Positions 32,272 through 42,700 of a stretch of DNA of 64,000 nt are shown one piece after another; within the stretch, counting starts at the first letter, position 1; the number at the start of each line of letters is the position of its first letter. The translations under genes were made by a program, and so were the position numbers. The notes below the pieces were generated by a model. That model had not been told where the DNA came from. It did no database searches and saw only the letters and a program-made list of their open reading frames with translations. This DNA is from Deltaproteobacteria bacterium (GTDB lineage Bacteria > Myxococcota_A > UBA9160 > UBA4427), in contig JAJDAN010000028.1 in assembly GCA_029261855.1 (NCBI GenBank), positions 1 through 64,000 of the forward strand. The letters are read 5' to 3'.

Positions 32272-33066
32272 ATGGCGAACAGCTCGCGTGCATGGAAGGG
32301 AAGCCTCGCGATCGAGCCGGGGCGGGCGGCCTTCATTGGGCGCGCAGGTGACACGCAGCAGCACCGCCACCATGCGATCCAGGTCGCCGTAGCGCTCGAG
32401 AATCCCATCCGCCTGGAAATCGGAACCGAGGGGAGCGTTCCATGTCGGGCGGTGGCCGTCGGCGCGGACGTAGCTCACGCGATCGACTGCGGAGGGGACT
32501 GGATCGGCCTGTATTACCTCGAGGCGGATTCGGAACCAGGTCGGATCCTCGACGGAGCCCTCCGCCCTCCCGGCTGGACGATTCTCGACGAGTCCGTCGC
32601 CGACGTCCTGGAGACGGCCTTCCAACGTTTCGCATCCTCGCAGGCCGGCGCGGGCCTGTCGTCACTCTCTGGCCGGGTAGCCGAGGCACTCGGCCTCGAT
32701 CACGCAGCCGTCCCGCCCCGGCCAAGCGAGGTGGTCGATGCCGCGATCCGGACGCTGGACGAGCTCGTCCCCGACGAGGTGCGGGTAGCCGAGCTCGCGC
32801 AAGGCCTCGGTGTCCGGCAGCGGGATCTATCGGCGGCGTTCCGGCAAGGGACTGGCCTGTCGATCCGTTCGTACGTGTTGTGGCTGCGCCTGCAACGCGC
32901 GGTTCGGGCGCTGTCGACCGGGGACAACCTGACGCGGGCGGCGCTCAGCGCGGGGTTCTCCGACAGCGCGCATCTGTCCCGCGTCTTCCGCGAGACCTTC
33001 GGCGTTTCCCCTTCAGTCGGGATCGGCCGGACCCGGATCTCTACCCGGATCCCTTCGCCCTCCTGA
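32272..33066 (+). CDS. AraC-family transcriptional regulator
   Basis: An ATG at 32272 gives 264 residues. The N-terminal effector half includes GDTQQHRHHAIQVAVALE, a cupin-like His-rich strand. The C-terminal half has two AraC helix-turn-helix motifs (VAELAQGLGVRQRDLSAAF and LTRAALSAGFSDSAHLSRVF). The effector is unknown. It is divergent from merR and convergent with the hydroxylase gene, overlapping it by 26 bases. Upstream in-frame sequence is antisense to merR and is not counted. Confidence 0.85.
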   Translation: MANSSRAWKGSLAIEPGRAAFIGRAGDTQQHRHHAIQVAVALENPIRLEIGTEGSVPCRAVAVGADVAHAIDCGGDWIGLYYLEADSEPGRILDGALRPPGWTILDESVADVLETAFQRFASSQAGAGLSSLSGRVAEALGLDHAAVPPRPSEVVDAAIRTLDELVPDEVRVAELAQGLGVRQRDLSAAFRQGTGLSIRSYVLWLRLQRAVRALSTGDNLTRAALSAGFSDSAHLSRVFRETFGVSPSVGIGRTRISTRIPSPS

Positions 33067-33895
33067 ACGGCTCGACGAGTTGTTCCAGATAGCTCGACGG
33101 ATAGTCAGGTCGGTCGGCGACCCCCAGCTCGTCCGACTCGAAGGGCGCTCGCTCTTCATAGTGGAAGGTCCCGAGCAGGTGGTCCCACACCGTCGTGAAC
33201 AGGCCGAAGTTGACGTCGCCGAGATGCGGGTCCTTCTGATGATGGAAGCGATGCACTTCGTTGGTTGCCAGCAGCCAACGGAAGGGGCCCATCCGGTAGT
33301 CGACGTTGGAATGCTGCAACAACAGCTGGATCGCGACGCAGAACACCGCGGCGGTCCCGACGTCCGCGGGCAGTCCGAGAAGGATCAGGGGAAGGGTTCC
33401 CGCGAAGGTCTCGATCGATTGGTGGACCGGGTGCTTCATCAGGCCGTTGAACCCGTACATCCGCTTGACGCTGTGATGCACGGCGTGGAAACGCCAGAGG
33501 ATCGAGAATCGGTGACTCGCGAGGTGTGCGAGCGTTACGCCCAGGTCGAGGACGAGCACCGCCGAGACGACCTGCAGCCAGAAGGGCCAGTCGCGAGGCC
33601 AGGCACCGTCGACCGACACGAGGGTCGCGACGATCGGCAGCAGCAGGAGTGTCGAGAAGTTGGCCGCCTCATTCACAATGGCATGCAGGGTGTCTCGTCG
33701 GGTATCCGCATGCGAACGACTCCAGTCCCTCTGGTAGGGAAGCACTCGTTCCGCGAGGAAGGAGAAGCCAATCGCAACCAGCAGAAGAGCAACGAGGGCC
33801 GGGATCGGAGCTCCTCTGCCCACGAGCCAGATGCCCGCGCCGTTCATCCCCAACAGGAAGAAGGGCGCATAGAGAGTTCGAACGATCGCGCGCAC
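33041..33895 (-). CDS. Sterol desaturase / fatty acid hydroxylase family membrane protein
   Basis: A GTG at 33895, preceded by a perfect AGGAGG, gives 284 residues with about four transmembrane helices. The di-iron His motifs of the family are visible: HLASH, HAVHH and HRFHHQKD, plus an isolated HSN. These enzymes hydroxylate or desaturate lipids or sterol-like molecules in the inner membrane using O2. The gene follows the MMPL exporter, which suggests a lipid or terpenoid substrate handled by both. Substrate unknown. Confidence 0.85.
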   Translation of the reverse strand: MRAIVRTLYAPFFLLGMNGAGIWLVGRGAPIPALVALLLVAIGFSFLAERVLPYQRDWSRSHADTRRDTLHAIVNEAANFSTLLLLPIVATLVSVDGAWPRDWPFWLQVVSAVLVLDLGVTLAHLASHRFSILWRFHAVHHSVKRMYGFNGLMKHPVHQSIETFAGTLPLILLGLPADVGTAAVFCVAIQLLLQHSNVDYRMGPFRWLLATNEVHRFHHQKDPHLGDVNFGLFTTVWDHLLGTFHYEERAPFESDELGVADRPDYPSSYLEQLVEPFRRAKGSG

Positions 33896-33993
33896 GGGTG
33901 ACCTCCTGCGTCGTGTCGCGTGCCAGGGTCCCGGACCTTCCGCGATCGGGCTTGAACGTTCTGGATGGCCCAGCAACGGGCCCTCGACGGGGC

Positions 33994-36474
33994 CTAGAGC
34001 GGGTGTGCGGTCCCGCCCCGGTGCCCCGGACAATCGGCGCCGCACGGAGCCGCCAGTGCGACGAGCGCCGGCAGCATGACGATGTCCGCCAGGAAGGCGA
34101 GGACGACCCCGATGCCACAGAGCATCCCGAAGGCGGCGACGTTCGAAAGCGAGGCTCCCATGAACGCGAGGAAGCCGATCGCGAGCACCACCGATGTCAC
34201 CAGCATGGCTCGGCCGGTGGTGACCAGGGTCTCGCGGATCGCCTGCAGGGCGCAGCCCGTCTCGATGCGGTAGCGGGCGAAGTTGTGGGCGAAGTGGATC
34301 GTGTCGTCGACGACGACTCCGATCAGGATGCCCCCGACGAGCATCGAACTCACGTCGAGCGGCAGATCCATCCATCCCATCAGCCCCAGCACCAGCAGGA
34401 TCGGCGTCAGATTCGGCAGGGTGCTCAGCAGCCCCAGCCGCAGCTGCCCGATGAGCAGCAGCATCAGCACTGCGATGACCGAGAACGCAATCGCGTAGGA
34501 ACGCGCCATGCTCGTGAAGAGCAGGTCGAAGGTCTCGCCGGCGAGCATCAGCTGCCCAGTGGGCCGGCTCGAGATCTTCCCCTGGAGACCGCGTTCCGTG
34601 AGGACCTGCGTCGCCACACCCTCGACTGCCGCCGAGAAGCGTGGGTAGTAGAGCGCATCGACGAAGGGAACGGTCATCGCGATACGCGTGGTCGTCAGAC
34701 CCGAATTGGCGAGTCGCGCGAGATCGTCGGGCGCCGCGCTCTCGAACAAGAGCAGCTCCTGGCTCACGGCTTCGCGCGAGGTCGGAAGCCCCAGCGTTGC
34801 CAACGGATCGTCACTGAGTGCGCGGTGGGTCTCCTCGACGACGTCGACGATCGACAGGCTCTGACCGACCGCGACTTCGCCCACCCGGAGTTGCAGCGCG
34901 CGATCTTCGATCGCGCCAATCGCTTCGAGCACGGCGGGTTCGCGCAGATCGACGCCCGGCGAAAGCTCGACAAGCAGCTCGAGTGGCTCGGCGCCGCGCA
35001 AGGAGACGTTCAACGCTTCGGTCGCGAGGCGGATCGAGTCGTCCTCCGGGAGCCAGCGCAGATCGTCTTGCGAGAATCGGAGCGTTGCCGCACCCGCGCC
35101 GGCTACGATCCACAATGCGGCCACGACCGCGAGGACGCTGCGCGGATGACGGCTTCCAGTGCGACCGAGCCCGAGCAGCAGCGCGTCGATCCGTGCCATC
35201 GTGGGACGGGCGCCACCTGCACGCGAGCGCTGCTTTCCGCTGTACGCGAGCAGCACGGGAAGCAGTGTCGTACTGAGCAGTAGCGCCAACGCGACCCCCA
35301 CTGGGGCCGCCCGGCCGAGGTCGATGACCGGCTGGAGCTCGGCTGCCTGGAACGCCGCCATACTGGCAGCGGTGGTCAGGCTCGTCAGCACCACCGCAAG
35401 TCCCGAGTGCCCCATCGCCCAGCGAATCGACTCGGGCAGCGGGAATCCGCCTTCTTGCCGCTTGTAGAACATCGCCTGGATGTGGATTGCGTCGGCAACG
35501 CCAATCGCCACGAGCAGGCTGGGCAGGATCTCGGTGACGGCCGTGATGGGAAGACCGACCCAGCCCATCCAACCGAGCGTGCCCGCGACGGATAGCCCCA
35601 CCACGAGCAGCGGATGGATGGTCGCCCAGAAACTGCGAAACAGCAGGAAGAGAAGAAGTGCGGTGAGACCCACGGACACGGATACGAAGACGACGATGTC
35701 CCGGGTCAACATCTCGCCGATCCGATGCGCGAGCAGGGGTGTGCCCGCGACGAAGATCTCGGTCGACCGCGGTGCATGCTCGCCCACGATTCGATCGATC
35801 TCGCGAGCAAGATGGCGGGACTGGGCGGTCGAAAGCAGCTCGCCCTTCGACGCGCGGGCGGCGGCACCCGCGTCGTCCTCGAAGCCGCCCAGCAGAGACG
35901 AGTCGACTTCGGCTCCCTGGCCTCGCTCGCTGATGTCAGACAGCGCCCCGTCGAGCTCGATCACGATGGCCGTGGCTGAGCCGTCGGCGGCGATGATCAC
36001 GTTGCGATACAGCGGATTCTCGCGGACACGGCGACGAAGTCGTTCGAGCCCGGCTTCCGAAGCCGGAATCTCGTCCATCAGCCCTTCCGACACGAGCGCG
36101 TCGGCGGTCCCCACGAGGTGTCTCGCGTTCACGAGACTCGTCAGATCGTCGAGGTAGGGAAGCTGATCCTCGAGAGCGCCGTGAAGCACGACCAGTTCTT
36201 CCAGGAAGTCGACGTCGTACAGCTCGCGCGGTCGGAGCAACACGACCACGCGCTCACCGGACCCGAACTGGGCCCGGAAGTACGCATAGAGCTCTTGCGC
36301 CGGATTGTCGCGCGGCAGGTAGCTCTCGAAGGACGTCTCGATCTGTAGCCACTGCAATCCGACGGCGAGCCCGCCGACGAGAAGCAGGCTCGCGACGACG
36401 ACGAAGTGGCGCCAGCGGAGCACCCAGCCAGCCCACCATTCGAAGACCCGCTCGATGTCAGCGCGCAGCCTCAC
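33994..36474 (-). CDS. RND-superfamily MMPL-type exporter
   Basis: This 826-residue protein has two symmetrical halves, each with one N-terminal helix, a periplasmic loop and a bundle of five to six helices (for example around IGVADAIHIQAMFYKRQ and IGVVVDDTIHFAHNFAR). The fold and length match the MMPL/HpnN-like predicted exporters that move lipids or hopanoids, not the 1,000-residue heavy-metal pumps elsewhere in the window. The GTG start has only a weak ribosome site. It sits between the molybdoenzyme and the hydroxylase genes. Confidence 0.85.
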   Translation of the reverse strand: MRLRADIERVFEWWAGWVLRWRHFVVVASLLLVGGLAVGLQWLQIETSFESYLPRDNPAQELYAYFRAQFGSGERVVVLLRPRELYDVDFLEELVVLHGALEDQLPYLDDLTSLVNARHLVGTADALVSEGLMDEIPASEAGLERLRRRVRENPLYRNVIIAADGSATAIVIELDGALSDISERGQGAEVDSSLLGGFEDDAGAAARASKGELLSTAQSRHLAREIDRIVGEHAPRSTEIFVAGTPLLAHRIGEMLTRDIVVFVSVSVGLTALLLFLLFRSFWATIHPLLVVGLSVAGTLGWMGWVGLPITAVTEILPSLLVAIGVADAIHIQAMFYKRQEGGFPLPESIRWAMGHSGLAVVLTSLTTAASMAAFQAAELQPVIDLGRAAPVGVALALLLSTTLLPVLLAYSGKQRSRAGGARPTMARIDALLLGLGRTGSRHPRSVLAVVAALWIVAGAGAATLRFSQDDLRWLPEDDSIRLATEALNVSLRGAEPLELLVELSPGVDLREPAVLEAIGAIEDRALQLRVGEVAVGQSLSIVDVVEETHRALSDDPLATLGLPTSREAVSQELLLFESAAPDDLARLANSGLTTTRIAMTVPFVDALYYPRFSAAVEGVATQVLTERGLQGKISSRPTGQLMLAGETFDLLFTSMARSYAIAFSVIAVLMLLLIGQLRLGLLSTLPNLTPILLVLGLMGWMDLPLDVSSMLVGGILIGVVVDDTIHFAHNFARYRIETGCALQAIRETLVTTGRAMLVTSVVLAIGFLAFMGASLSNVAAFGMLCGIGVVLAFLADIVMLPALVALAAPCGADCPGHRGGTAHPL

Positions 36475-36597
36475 TCGCTTCGCATGCTCGTCTCCGCCTG
36501 GGTGAGAAGCCCAGCGCTGTGTCCCTGGAAGTACGGAGCCGGTGCGGGCAGGGTGACCGGTGCCCGGTCGGCCCGAAGCGTTCGTCGGATGGGCGGG

Positions 36598-38748
36598 TCA
36601 GGTCGGCTGCGCGTCCGATTCCGGCAGCGGGACGATCCGGCACGGCGTCCCGTTGAAGACGGGCATTCCGGTGAAGCGGTCTCGGACCCGGTCGCTGTGC
36701 AGGTGATTGACGTTCACGCCGGGGTAGCGGCGAGTGGCGGAGGTTCCGGTCTTGTATCGGTGCCCCCAGAACTGGTGGATCGCGACGACGCCCCGCCGGA
36801 CGTCCGGCGAGAGTCGTGCCTCGATCTCGATCTCTCCGGCTGCGGACGCGACCCGAACGAGCTGTCCCTCCCGAATGCCCAGCTTTGCCGCATCCTCGGG
36901 ATGCAGGGTCGCCCAGTTACCCCGGAGCTTGTCCGCGAGGGCCTCGATGTGATGCGTCCAGCTGTTGTAGCTCGCGAGCCGACGCGCTCCCGAGATCAGG
37001 ACGAACGGGAAGTCGACGCGGGCCTCCGGTGGATCGGCGAGAGACTCGCGAAGCGCGCCGACGAACTCCGGCGGGGCCAGGTGCAGTTTGCGGTCGTCGG
37101 TGCGAATCGTGTCTGTGAAGAACCGCCCGAGGACCAGCTCACCAAGCTCCATTCCGGCGTCTTTGCGCTGCAGCGAACCCAGACCTGTCTTGCCCAGGAG
37201 CAGATACCGGTAGAGCATGGACTCACTGAACTCGAAGCCGACCGCCTCCATCCAGCGCGCCGCACGATCGAGCCGCGGATCGTTCAGGAACGGTACTCCG
37301 GCGGCCCGCGATAGGTCCTTGACGATCTGCCACTCGCTACGCGCTTCGCCGCGGGGCTCGATCAACTTTGGCTTCCACTCGAGATAGGGTCTCGGCTCGA
37401 AGTTGGAGGTCAGGAAGTGCAGGCCACCCTTCTCGTAGAGGGTCGCAGCGGGCAAAGCGTAGTCCGCGAACGCGCAGGTATCGGACGGGAAGATGTCGAT
37501 GCAGACGAGCAGGTCGAGGCGCCGCAGTGCGGCCTCGATCCTCTTCGTGTCCGGGAAGGTGATGACCGGATTTCCCGCGACCACGACGAGAGCGCGGATA
37601 CGATCGGGACTCTCCGAAAGGACGTCGTCAGCGAACACAGACGCAGGCGGCCCTCCGAAGATCTGCGGGTAGCGGCCGACGCGGGAAGGCGCCGGATTTC
37701 GCCGGCGACTGAATCGCTCGATGAGCGAGGGCACATCGAATGCGCCGGGGTTGAAGTAGACGCCCCCAGCGCGATCCACGTTTCCCGTGATGGCATTGAG
37801 TGCCAGGACTGCCCATTCCGTCAGGGTCGTGTTGAAGCTCGTCTGGACGCCGACTCGAGTCGTCGCGAACGCTGCATCGGCCTGGGCGAACGACTCCGCG
37901 GTCCGATCGATGACGTCTCGCGGAATCCCGGTGAGGTCCGCGACCCAGGCGGGATCGACTTGTGAGCACACGTCGCGCCATGCGTCGACACCCGTGGCGT
38001 GCCGCTCGACGAAGCGGCGATCGTGCAGGCCGCGATCGAGAATGCGCCGGATCATGGCTACGAGCAGAAAGAGATCCGTCCCTGGTCGAATCGCCAGGTG
38101 CTCATCGGCGACGCGAGCGGTTTCGGTTCGCCGTGGATCGACGACAACGACGCGTCCTCCCCGCTTCCGGATGCCCGCTAGTGCAGCACCCACGTGAGGA
38201 CGGCGCTGCAACAGCGTCATCCCCTGGGTGACGAGGGGATTCGTCCCGAGAAGCAGCGCGAACGACGCGCGATCCGCGTCCGGCTGGAGGATCAGATTCT
38301 CGTTGCCGAGCACGCGATGCGCGACGGCCCCGCGATCCGTGTACTCGAGCGAGAGGACGTTGAACGAGTTCGGCGATCCGAATGCATGGCAGAACGTGTT
38401 GGCGAGCGTGATCGAGACGCTGTCCGCGGCATTGCCCCAGTAGGTTGCAATCGACCGGGGTCCGTGCTCTTTCCGGATCTTCTGCAGCCGCTCCCCGATG
38501 TCGCGGGTTGCGTCCTCCCAGGCAACCGCCTCGAGCCCCGCTGGCCCCTGGGCCATGGGGCGCAAGAGGCGTTCCGGGTGATTCACGTAGTCGGGCACGT
38601 GCATTCCCTTGATGCACGCGTATCCCTTGGTGATGGGGTGATCCGGGTTCGGGCGAATCCCAGTCAGCCGCCCCTCGGAGACGTCGATCTCGACGCCACA
38701 GAAGGGCTCGCAAGCGCCGATCTTGCACGTGGTTCGATGGCGTTCCAT
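36598..38748 (-). CDS. Molybdopterin oxidoreductase, formate-dehydrogenase-like family
   Basis: This 716-residue protein starts after GGAGG. Cys8, Cys13, Cys17 and Cys45 (the last in YACIKG) form an N-terminal 4Fe-4S site. MGD-binding segments include NPLVTQGM, VVVDPRRTETA and the C-terminal LHPEDAAKLGI. No Tat signal is present, so it is cytoplasmic. At the position of the Cys/Sec ligand of FdhF, counted from the conserved Ala and Gly of AVAHRVLG, I find Glu135 (SLEYTDRG), with no Cys nearby. The substrate is unknown. A gene for a membrane or electron-transfer subunit is not adjacent. Confidence 0.87.
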   Translation of the reverse strand: MERHRTTCKIGACEPFCGVEIDVSEGRLTGIRPNPDHPITKGYACIKGMHVPDYVNHPERLLRPMAQGPAGLEAVAWEDATRDIGERLQKIRKEHGPRSIATYWGNAADSVSITLANTFCHAFGSPNSFNVLSLEYTDRGAVAHRVLGNENLILQPDADRASFALLLGTNPLVTQGMTLLQRRPHVGAALAGIRKRGGRVVVVDPRRTETARVADEHLAIRPGTDLFLLVAMIRRILDRGLHDRRFVERHATGVDAWRDVCSQVDPAWVADLTGIPRDVIDRTAESFAQADAAFATTRVGVQTSFNTTLTEWAVLALNAITGNVDRAGGVYFNPGAFDVPSLIERFSRRRNPAPSRVGRYPQIFGGPPASVFADDVLSESPDRIRALVVVAGNPVITFPDTKRIEAALRRLDLLVCIDIFPSDTCAFADYALPAATLYEKGGLHFLTSNFEPRPYLEWKPKLIEPRGEARSEWQIVKDLSRAAGVPFLNDPRLDRAARWMEAVGFEFSESMLYRYLLLGKTGLGSLQRKDAGMELGELVLGRFFTDTIRTDDRKLHLAPPEFVGALRESLADPPEARVDFPFVLISGARRLASYNSWTHHIEALADKLRGNWATLHPEDAAKLGIREGQLVRVASAAGEIEIEARLSPDVRRGVVAIHQFWGHRYKTGTSATRRYPGVNVNHLHSDRVRDRFTGMPVFNGTPCRIVPLPESDAQPT

Positions 38749-38815
38749 CGCGGTGACCTCCCACCGAGACGATGGAGCTTCCCGCTCCGAGGGCTTGAAG
38801 AACTTGGTCCTGATG

Positions 38816-39679
38816 TCAGGGACGAGGATGGGCGCCGCTGGCTGCCAGGGCGACGAGCTCGCCGGTCATTCCAGCCTCGGTGTGTCCCGGAATCGTGCAG
38901 AGCACCGGATAGACTCCTGGCTGGTCGAGCCGATAGATCGCCGCCTGGGTGGCGCGGGGTGCGGCGTGGAGATGCACCCAGTCGTGCTCACCGTCGGCGG
39001 TCTTCACGGCGAGGGAGTGCTCCGCACCCCCGAGATTCTCGAGCTCGATCCGCGTGGGCACACCGGCGCGGACCTCGATCCGCCGCGGCTCGAAGCGCAT
39101 GAGATCCACGGCCCGGACGCGAACCGTTTCCTGCGCCGGCCCGTCCACCATTCCCTGCGGCGGGTCCATGTGTGTGTGAGTGTGCGGCTTGCCTTCGGAG
39201 TGGCTCGAGTGATCTCCGGAATCGTGGCCTGCCGCTCCCAGTGCGCCGGCCGGATACTGGACCCGGATCAGCTCGAGCAACCCGCTCAACCTCGAGAGTT
39301 CCTTCTCCGTCCTGGCCGCGTCCCCCGCGTCCGCCGCTTTGTGGAGCGAGAGAGCGACGCGTTCGACCTGCTTCGCCGCGCCCTTGACGCGGGCCAGCTT
39401 CGAGGCGGGAAGATCCTGGGATTGCGCGAGCAGCGCGTCCATCAGTCCGGCGAGGCGCTCGGCCTTGGCATGAACCTCCCCCAGCGCGCCGCGTTTGACG
39501 TCGCCGGCAATTTCGTCACGCGTGGAGCCGAGGGCCGACCAGGCGCTGGGCAGACTCGAAGACTCCGCCGATCCGCCGGCATGAGCGCCGTGCCCGTGCC
39601 CGGAATCCGCACTGACGACCGAAGCGGCCAGCCCGATCGCGAACGCTGCAAGAGTTCCGATCGAGATCATTTTCGACAT
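38816..39679 (-). CDS. Periplasmic cupredoxin-domain protein
   Basis: This 287-residue protein starts after GGAGG and has a Sec signal peptide. A helical domain (about 40-150) is followed by a His-rich linker (HDSGDHSSHS, HTHTHMD) and a C-terminal cupredoxin fold. A His in AEHSLAV with Cys261, His266 and Met271 (CTIPGHTEAGM) supplies the type 1 copper set. It probably carries or senses copper in the periplasm. It lies immediately downstream of the czcCBA-type operon, 33 bases from the pump gene. Confidence 0.85.
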   Translation of the reverse strand: MSKMISIGTLAAFAIGLAASVVSADSGHGHGAHAGGSAESSSLPSAWSALGSTRDEIAGDVKRGALGEVHAKAERLAGLMDALLAQSQDLPASKLARVKGAAKQVERVALSLHKAADAGDAARTEKELSRLSGLLELIRVQYPAGALGAAGHDSGDHSSHSEGKPHTHTHMDPPQGMVDGPAQETVRVRAVDLMRFEPRRIEVRAGVPTRIELENLGGAEHSLAVKTADGEHDWVHLHAAPRATQAAIYRLDQPGVYPVLCTIPGHTEAGMTGELVALAASGAHPRP

Positions 39680-39712
39680 ATGTTCTTTCCTCCATGCTTG
39701 GGTTGAGCCGTG

Positions 39713-42700
39713 TCACGAGGCGATCTGCCCCGAGGAACCGGGCTCGGCTGTGTTGCCTGGGCCGCTCCCGGGACTCGCGTCGAGCGGGTCGCCACTCTCG
39801 CGAGCCAGGTAGTGCTCCGCAGCCTTCCTTCCGAAGCGGAAGAACACGACGGGAGTGACCGCCATGTCCAGTAGCGTCGAACTCAAGAGCCCACCGATGA
39901 TCACGACCGCCACCGGGTACAGGATCTCCTTGCCGGGCTCACCGGCGGCCAACACCAGCGGAACCAGCGCGAAGCCGGAGACGAGGGCGGTCATCGTCAC
40001 CGGCACGAGCCGCTCGAGCGACCCGCGGATGATCATCGCGCGGTCGAAGCGCTCCCCTTCATCCTCCATCAGATGGAGATAGTGGGAGATCATCATGATG
40101 GTGTTTCGGGAGGCGATACCCGCAAGGGTGATGAGGCCGACCAGGGTCGCAACGGAGATCGTACCGACCATCGCATAGGTCAGAACGAGACCGCCGATGA
40201 AGGCGAGTGGGATGTTGAGCAGCACCTGGGCGACGATCATCACGCTTCGAAAGTGCGTGTAGAGCAGCAAGAACATCACTCCGAAGGTAAAGAGACTCAG
40301 CGTCGCAATGAGTCGCGTCGCGGCCTGCTGGCTCTCGAACTGGCCCTCGAAGCTCACGGAGTAGCCCGCCGGCAAGTCCACGGATGTGACCGCCGTTTGC
40401 ATGTCGGCCACGGTCGACCCGAGGTCTCGCCCCGAGACGTTCGCCGAAATGACGATGCGGCGGCGAACGTTCTCCCGGTTGATGATGTTCGGTCCCTTTG
40501 CATCCCGCACGTCGGCCAGCAAGGCGAGCGGGACCTTCTCTCCCGAAGGCGTGTCCACCAACATCTCAGCAAGTGACTCGATGTCTCCCCGAAATTGCTC
40601 CCCGTACCATACGTAGAGGTCGTAGGTCCGTTGCCCATCGAGAATTTGGCCGACGACGCGACCGTTGAGCGCTGTCTCGAGTTCTTCGGCCATCCCTCCC
40701 GCCGAGACGCCGTAGAGTTGCGCCCGTTCGCGATCGATTTCGATCCGGACCTGGGGAATCAGGACCTGCTTCTCGATCTGGAGATCCACGACTCCGGGCA
40801 CCCGGCCGAGCGCCACCTCGACCTCGGCGGCCTTCGCGCGCAGCAGGCCCAGATCGTCGCCGAAGATCTTGACGGCAACCTGGGCGCGCACGCCGGAAAG
40901 CATGTGGTCCAAACGATGGGAGATGGGCTGTCCGACATTGAGCGCGGTCCCGGGGATCTGCCCGAGCTTCTCCCGGATCTCCTCGAGGATCTCTTCCCGG
41001 GAGCGCTCCGACTCGCGGAGATCGACGTCGATCTCGGTGTAGTGGACACCCTCGGCATGCTCGTCGAGTTCGGCACGCCCCGTACGCCGACCGGTATGGT
41101 CGATCTCGAGGACCGTGAGAAGCAGCCGCTCTGCGATCGCCCCGGTCCGGTTCGACTCCTCGAGAGAAGTCCCGGGCGCGACGAGGATGTTGACCGTAGC
41201 GGTCCCCTCGTTGAACTCAGGCAGGAACTCCTTTCCCATCAGTGGGTAGAGGGCGAAGGACCCGACCACGAGAAGCGCGGTCGCAGCGAGGGACCAGCCC
41301 GGATTGCGCAGCGCCGGCTCGAGCAGGACTCGGCGATCGAAGTCCTTGAGGTGGCGAACGAGCCAGCTGTCGGATTCCGTTTCCATCCGCTTCATGCCGG
41401 GCAGGAGGTACGAGCAAAGGGCGGGAATCACGGTCACCGACACGACGAAGGACGCCGCCATCGCGACGATCGTGGCGACACCGATCGGCGCGAAGAGCCG
41501 GCCTTCGATGCCCGCCAGCCCGAATAGCGGTACGAATACGAGAATGACGAGGAGCGTCGCGTAGAGGATCGAGTTGCGGATTTCACCCGATGCGTCCGCG
41601 ATCACACGGAGGACGGGTCGCGGCACCGCCGCGTGGCGGTTCTCCCGTAGCCGCCTGAAGACGTTCTCGACGTCCACGATCGCATCGTCCACCACCATGC
41701 CGATGGCGACCGCGAGCCCGCCGAGCGTCATCGTGTTGATCGACAGACCCACGATGTCGAAGAAGATCACCGTGGTCACGAAGGAGAGCGGGATCGCCGT
41801 CAAGGTGATGAACGTCGTGCGAACATTCATCAGGAACAGGAACAAGATGATGACGACCATGATGCCGCCGTCGCGGATCGCTTCCTCGACGTTCGCGACC
41901 GCCGCCTCGATGAAGTTCGCCTGCTTGAAGAGGACGCGGACCTCCACATCCTGCGGAAGGTCCCGCTCGATCTCGGCGAGGGCTTCCTCGACGAGAGCCG
42001 AAAGGGCGACCGTATCGACACCGGGCTGCTTCTGTACCGAGATCATCACCGCAGGACGGCCGTCTACGCCGGCGTCCCCGCGCATGATCTGCTTGTCGAT
42101 TCGCAGGTCGGCCACATCGCCCAGCCGAATCGGAATGCCGTCCCGGACCGTGAGGACGGTCGCGCGAATCTCATCGAGGTCCGCGGTACGCGCGATGTTG
42201 CGCACCAGTGACTCCCGCGTCTCGGACGCGATGAATCCACCCGGCGTATTGATCTGGGAGCGCTCGGTCGCGTCCACGACATCCTGGAGGCTGACCCCAT
42301 AGGCGGCCATACGCTCCGGATCCGCGAGGACCTGGTGTTGCCGCACGCCCCCTCCAATCGGGATCACCTGCGACACGCCCGGCAGGGTCAGGAGCCGCTG
42401 CCGGATGACCCAGTCGGCGATGCTGCGCAGCTCCATCGGTGCCGTCGTCCCGTCGCGGCTCGAGACACCGATCAGCAGGATCTCTCCCATGATCGAGGAG
42501 ACGGGTCCCATGAACGGTGCAGCGCCCTCCGGCAGCTTCTCGGCGGCCAGCTGAAGGCGTTCCTGGACCAGCTGCCTCGCGCGGTAGATGTCCATTCCCC
42601 AGTCGAACTCGACGAACAGGATCGAGAGCCCGATTCCGGAGTTCGAACGCACCCGGAGCACGCCCGGCGCGCCGTTCACCGCGGTCTCGAGCGGCCAGGT

